Positions 58,610-64,000 of a stretch of DNA of 64,000 nt are shown in pieces. The number at the start of each line of letters is the position of its first letter. Position 1 is the first letter of the stretch. The notes beneath the pieces are model-generated. The model made no database searches. It saw only the letters and a program-made list of their open reading frames with translations, and had not been told where the DNA came from. The position numbers were made by a program, and so were the translations under genes. The DNA is taken from positions 62,001 to 126,000 of the forward strand of contig JAKOON010000115.1 of assembly GCA_022577435.1 (NCBI GenBank), in the 5' to 3' direction. The stretch is from Embiotoca jacksoni (taxonomy: Eukaryota; Chordata; Actinopteri; Embiotocidae).

Positions 58610-61600
58610 TATCGTGTGTTACAATGTGTGAACATGTGTTACCATGTTATCACGTTTTTCCATGTTATCATGTGTTTCCATCTGTGTTATCATGTGTTAC
58701 CATGTTTTGTCATGTGTGATCGTGTGGTACAATGTGTTACCATGTGTTACCACGTGTTATCATGTGTTATCATGTGTTGCCATGTGTGTTATCATGTGTT
58801 ACCACGTGTTATCATGTGTTACCATCTGTGTTATCATGTGTAACCATGTCTGTTATCACGTGGGCCCATATGTGTCATCATGTGTTACAATGTGTGTTAT
58901 CATGTGTGACCACGTGTTATCATGTGTTGCCATCTGTGTTATCGTGTTAGCGTGTGTTGCCATGTCATCATGTGTTACCATGTGTTACCATGTGTTTCCA
59001 TGTCAGTTATCATATTTTACCACATGTTACCATGTGTTATCATGTATTACCATGTTTTAACATGTGTTACCATCTGTGTTATCATGTTTCCATCTGTCAT
59101 CATTTGTTACCATGTGTTACCATTTGTTATCAAGTGTTACCATGTCTGTTATCATATGTTAACACATGTTAGCATAGGTAGGTAAGGTTGGTATTTACTT
59201 CATTAATCCCCGCGATGAAATTGTTTCACTACAGCAGCATACAGAAGCAACAAGATAATAATAGAAATAAAAGAATAAAATAATAGAACAGAATAGAATA
59301 TAGAAAACAATAACATAGGTGTTATCATGTGTTGCCATGTCTGTTTTCACGTGGTCCCATCTGTTATACGATGTGTCAACATATGTAACCATGTGTTAAC
59401 ATGTGTTTCCACCTGTTACCATCTGTTACCATGTGTTATCAGGTTTTACCACGTGTTACCATGTGTTACCATGTGTTATCATGTATTCACATTTGTTAAC
59501 ATGTTTTACCATGTGTTACCATGTCTGTTATCATGTGTTATCATGTGTTACCATGTGTTATCATGTGTTGCCATCTGTGTTATCATGTTAGCGTGTGTTG
59601 CCATGTCATCACGTGTTACCATGTGTTACCATGTGTGTTATCATGTGTTACCATGTGTTATCATGTGTTACCACGTGTGCTATCATGTGTTACCATCTGT
59701 TATCATGTATTTCCATTTGTCATCATGTGTTTCCATGTGTTACCATGCGTTATCATGCGTGTTATCATGTGTTGCCATGTTACCATGTGATACCATGTGT
59801 TAACATGTGTTATCATGTGATACCATCTGTGTTGTCATGTGTTACCATGTGTGTTATCATGTGTTACCATGTGTGTTTTCATGTTTACCATGTGTTATCA
59901 TGTGTTCCCATCTGTTATAACGTGTTACCATGTATTATCATGTGTTACCACGTGTTGCCATGATTGTTATCAGGCGTTACCATGTGTTACCACGTGGTAC
60001 CATGCGTTACCATGTGTTACCATGTGTTATCACGTATTATCATGTGTTACCACGTGGTACCATGGGTTACCATTTGTTACCATGTGTTATAATGTGTTTC
60101 CATGTGATACCGTGTGTTATCATGCGTTACCATGTTATCCTGTGTGTTATCGTGTGGTACAATGTGTTACCGTGTGTTATCATTTGTTATCGTGTGCTAC
60201 CATGTGTTACCACATGTTGTCAAGTGTTACCACGTGTTTTCATGCATTACAATGTATTATCATGTGTTACCATGTTTTACAATGTGTGAACACGTGATAC
60301 CATGTGTTTTATCATGATTTACCATGTGATACTGTGTTTCCATGTGTTTTATAATGTGTTATCATGTTACCATGTGATAATGTGTGTTACCATGTGTAAA
60401 CATGTGTTATAGTCTTACCATGTCTGTTATCATGTGTTACCACGTGTTACCATGTGTTACCATGTGATACCATGTGTTAACATGTGTTATCATGTGTTAC
60501 CATCTGTGTTGTCACGTGTTACCATGTGTGTTATCATGTGTTACCATGTGTGTTATCATGTTTACCACGTGTTATCATGTGTTCCCATCTGTTATAATAT
60601 GTTACCATGTGCTATCATCTGTCACCATGTCTTAACATGTCTTACCATTTCTGTTATCATGTGCTACAACATGTTATCATTTTTTACCATGTGTAAACAT
60701 GTGTTATTATGTCTTACCATGTGTTATCATGTGTTACCATGCATGTTATCATGTGTTACCATGTGTTACCATGAGTGTTATCAGGCGTTACCGTGTTTCC
60801 ATGTGTTACCATGTGTTACCATTTGTTTCCGCTTGGTACCATGGGTTACCATATGTTACCACATGGTACCATGGGTTACCATGTGTTACCCTGTGTTATC
60901 ATGTGCTACCATGTTATCATGTGTTACCATCTGTGTTATCATGTGTTATCGTGTTTGTTATCGTTTGGTACAATGTGTTACCATGTGTTACCACGTGTTA
61001 TCATGTGTTATCATGTGTTACCATGTCTGTTATCACGTGGGTCCATATGTGTCATCATGTGTTACAACGTGTTATCATGTGTTACCATGTGTTACCATGT
61101 CTGTTATCATATGTTACCACGTGTTACCATTTGTTATCATGTATTACCATGTTTTAACATGTGTTACCATGTCTGTTATCATGTGCTACCATGTGTTATC
61201 ATGTGTTACCATCTGTTATCATGTATTTCCATTTGTCATCATGTGTTTCCATGTGTTACCATTTGTTATCATGCGTGTTATCACGCGTGTTATCATGTCT
61301 TACCATGTATTATCATGTGTTACCATGTGTGAACACGTGTTACCATTTGTCATCATGTGTTACCATGTTACCATGTGATATTGTGTTTCCGTGTGTAAAC
61401 ATGTTATTTTCTTACCATGTCTGTAATCATGTGTTACCATGTGTTACCATGTGTGTTATAATGTTTTAACATGTGTTATCATGTGTTACCACGCGTGTTA
61501 TCATGTGTTACCATGTGTTACCATGTGATACCATGTGTTAACATGTGTTACCATGTCTGTTATCACGTGGTCCCATCTCTGTTATCATGTGTTACCATGC

Positions 61601-64000
61601 GTATTATCATGTGTTACCATGTGTTATCATGTTTTACCATGTCTGTTAACATGTGTTACCACGTATTACCATGAGTGTTATCAGGCGTTACCGTGTTACC
61701 ATGTGTTACCATGTGTTACCATTTGTTACCACTTGGTACCATGGGTTACCATATGTTACCACATTGTACCATGTGTTACCATGTGTTACCATGTTATCAC
61801 GTGTTACCATCTGTGTTATCATGTGTTATCGTGTTTGTTATCGTGTGGTACAATGTGTTACCATGTGTTTCCACGTGTTATCATGTGTTATCATGCGTGA
61901 CCATGTTATCACGTGTGTTATCGTGTGGTACAATGTGTTATCATGTGTTACAATGTGTGAACATGTGTTACCATGTTATCACGTTTTACCATGTTATCAT
62001 GTGTTTCCATCTGTGTTATCATGTGTTACCATGTTTCATCATGTGTGATCGTGTGGTACAATGTGTTACCATATGTTTTATCATGTGTTACCATGTTAGC
62101 ATGTGATACTATGTGTTACCATGTGTTATCATGTTTAACCATGTCTGTTATCATGTGTTACCACGTGTTACCATGTGTTTCCACGTGTTATCATGTGTTA
62201 CCATGTGTTAACATGTTATCACGTATAACCATGTGTTATTCTGTCTTACCATGTGTTATCATGTGTTACCATGTGTGTTATCATGTGTTACCATGTGTTA
62301 CCATGAGTGTTATCAGGCGTTACTGTGTTACCACGTGTTACCATGTGTTACCATTTGTTACCACTTGGTACCATGGGTTACCATATGTTACCACATGGTA
62401 CCATGGGTTACCATGTGTAACCCTGTGTTATCATGTGTTACCATGTTATCATGTGTTACCATCTGTGTAATCATGTGTTATCGTGTTTGTTATCGTGTGG
62501 TACAATGTGTTATCATGTGTTACCATGTCTGTTATCACGTGGGCCCATACGTGTCATCATGTGTTACAATGTGTTATCATGTGTTACCATGTGTTATCAT
62601 GTGTTGCCGTCTGTTATCATGTTAGCGTGTGTTGCCATGTCATCATGTGTTACCACGTGTTATCATGTGTTATCACGTGTTACCATGTGTTACCATGTCT
62701 GTTTTCATGTGTTACCATGTGTTATCATGTGTTACAATGTGTGAACATGTGTTACCATGTTATCACGTTTTACCATGTTATCATGTGTTACCATCTGTGT
62801 TATCAAGTGTTACCATGTTTTATCATGTGTGATCGTGTGGTACAATGTGTTACCATATGTTTTATCATGTGTTACCATGTTAGCATGTGATATTGTGTTA
62901 CCATGTGTAATCATGTTTTACCATGTCTGTTATCATGTGTTACCACGTGTTACCATGTGTTACCACGTGTTATCATGTGTTACCATGTGTTAACATGTTA
63001 TCATGTGTTACCATGTGTTATCATGTGTTACAATGTGTGAACATGTGTTACCATGTTATCACATTTTACCATGTGTTACCATGTGTTACCATCTGTGTTA
63101 TCATGTGTTACCATGTTTTATCATGTGTGTTTTCGTGTTGTACAATGTGTTACCATATGTTTTATCATGTGTTACCATGTTATCATGTTATACTATGTGT
63201 TACCATGTGTTATCATGTTTTACCATGTCTGTTACCATGTGTTACCACCTGTTACAATGTGTTATCATGTGTTACCATGTGTTACCATGTGTTATCATTT
63301 GTTACGATGTGTTAACATGTGTTACCATATCTGTTATCATGTGCTACAACATGTTATCATTTTTTACCATGTGTTATCATGGGTAACCATGTGTTATTAT
63401 GTCTTACCATGTGTTATCATGTGTTACCATGCGTGTTATCATGTGTTACCTTGTGTTATCATGTTTTACAATGTCTGTTATCATGTGTTACCACGTGTTA
63501 CCATGTGTTATTATATGTTATCACGTGTTACCATGATTGTTATCAGGCGTTACCGTGTTACCATGTGTTACCACGTGGTACCATGCGTTACCATGTGTTA
63601 CCATGTGTTATCATGTGTTACCATGTGTTATCACGTGTTACCATGGGTTACCATGTGTTACCATGTGTTATAATGTGTTTCCATGTGATACTATGTGTTA
63701 TCATGCGTTACCATGTTATCATGTGTGTTATCGTGTGGTGCAATGTGTTACCTTGTGTTATCATTTGTTATCGTGTGTTACCATGTGTTACCACGTGTTA
63801 TCATGTGTTATCATGTGTTATCATGCATTACAATGTGTTATCATGTGTTACCATGTGTTACTATGTGTGAACACGTGTTACCATGTGTTTTATCATGTGT
63901 TACCATGTGGTACTGTGTTACCATGTGTAAACATGTGTTATAGTCTTAACATGTCTGTTATCATGTGTTGCAATGCGTGTTATCACGTATTACCACGTGT
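58610..64000. repeat. 5.4-kb segmental duplication, copy B2
   Basis: This is the partner of 49,590-54,980 at +9,020, including an embedded element at 59,176. It runs off the right edge of the window, so the real length is unknown. Its right part (63,141 onward) is also a further copy of the 1,638-bp unit at 54,121-57,437. Confidence 0.9.
59176..59312 (+). mobile_element. Embedded retroposon-like fragment, copy 12 (variant subtype)
   Basis: Carries all the subtype variants of copy 11, at +9,020. The flanking satellite has one extra change (CACATG for CACGTG at 59,166), which further disrupts the adjacent palindrome. Confidence 0.7.

Larger units (their letters stand above)
1..64000. repeat. 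Decanucleotide minisatellite/satellite array filling the window
   Basis: The sequence consists of degenerate tandem copies of a 10-bp unit, TGTTACCATG, alternating irregularly with TGTTATCATG. Frequent variants are CACG or CGTG in place of CATG, CATCTG, CATTTG, TTAACATG and TTTCCATG. Units of 12 bp (extra TG) and 8 bp (TG lost) break the phase every few repeats. The unit has four to five T per ten bases, so the + strand is strongly T-rich. Units are assembled into longer recognisable modules, and these into 1-2.3-kb higher-order repeats and 5-18-kb segmental duplications. No gene lies in any interval between the twelve embedded elements. I do not recognise this satellite as a named family. 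Its chromosomal position (pericentromeric, subtelomeric or interstitial) cannot be read from the window. Confidence 0.97.

Noticed and set aside
1..64000. Several hundred + strand open reading frames of 60-398 codons
   Set aside because: All are translations of the satellite in overlapping frames, with a 10-residue periodicity and Cys/Tyr/His/Val/Leu-only composition. All three frames are open at once, and frames are broken by TG indels. None shows a domain or codon bias.
1..64000. CRISPR-like repeat-spacer arrangement
   Set aside because: There are no unique spacers of uniform length between constant repeats and no cas genes. The units are 10 bp and contiguous.
1..64000. Telomeric repeat array
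   Set aside because: The unit is not TTAGGG or a known telomere variant, and it is too degenerate.
1..64000. CACGTG sites as a gene promoter or enhancer
   Set aside because: They follow automatically from the repeat unit and no gene is present, so individual sites are not called as regulatory elements.

Overview
The window is a single 64-kb satellite/minisatellite array. I see no protein-coding gene, no tRNA or rRNA gene and no CRISPR array. Almost every base belongs to diverged copies of a 10-bp unit, TGTTACCATG or TGTTATCATG. Common variants replace CATG with CACG, CGTG or CATC, and TG insertions or deletions give 12- and 8-bp units.

The only non-satellite sequence is a 136-137-bp element present 12 times. 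Each copy has a core containing CTTTATTAATCCCCGCGG and GAAATTGTTTCACTACAG, followed by an A-rich, TAGAA-rich tail. It resembles the retroposon-derived 3' ends that are scattered through teleost fish genomes next to simple repeats (general knowledge, not searched). The window is therefore eukaryotic, with a ray-finned fish as my best guess (moderate confidence).

Layout: (1) 1-17,734 is block A, with element copies at 1,450 and 2,834 and internal tandem duplications of about 985 and 1,443 bp. (2) 17,735-32,057 is a higher-order repeat region with element copies at 19,368, 20,245, 22,547, 24,611, 29,513 and 31,501, including a 2,302-bp tandem duplication and 1,988/2,006-bp units. (3) 32,058-49,791 is a second copy of block A at an offset of exactly 32,057 bp; I found no difference in the stretches I compared. 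(4) 49,792-64,000 holds a 9,020-bp-offset duplication (about 49,590-54,980 and 58,610-64,000, at least three substitutions) with element copies at 50,156 and 59,176. Between those two copies lies a 1,638-bp tandem duplication (54,121-57,437).

No genes work together here. The biology is repeat evolution: a decanucleotide satellite with an E-box-like CAYGTG about every helical turn, one embedded transposon fragment co-amplified with the array, and several nested rounds of segmental duplication. The + strand is open in all three frames because the unit has no stop on that strand. The many long Cys/Tyr/His/Val-rich reading frames are artefacts of that.
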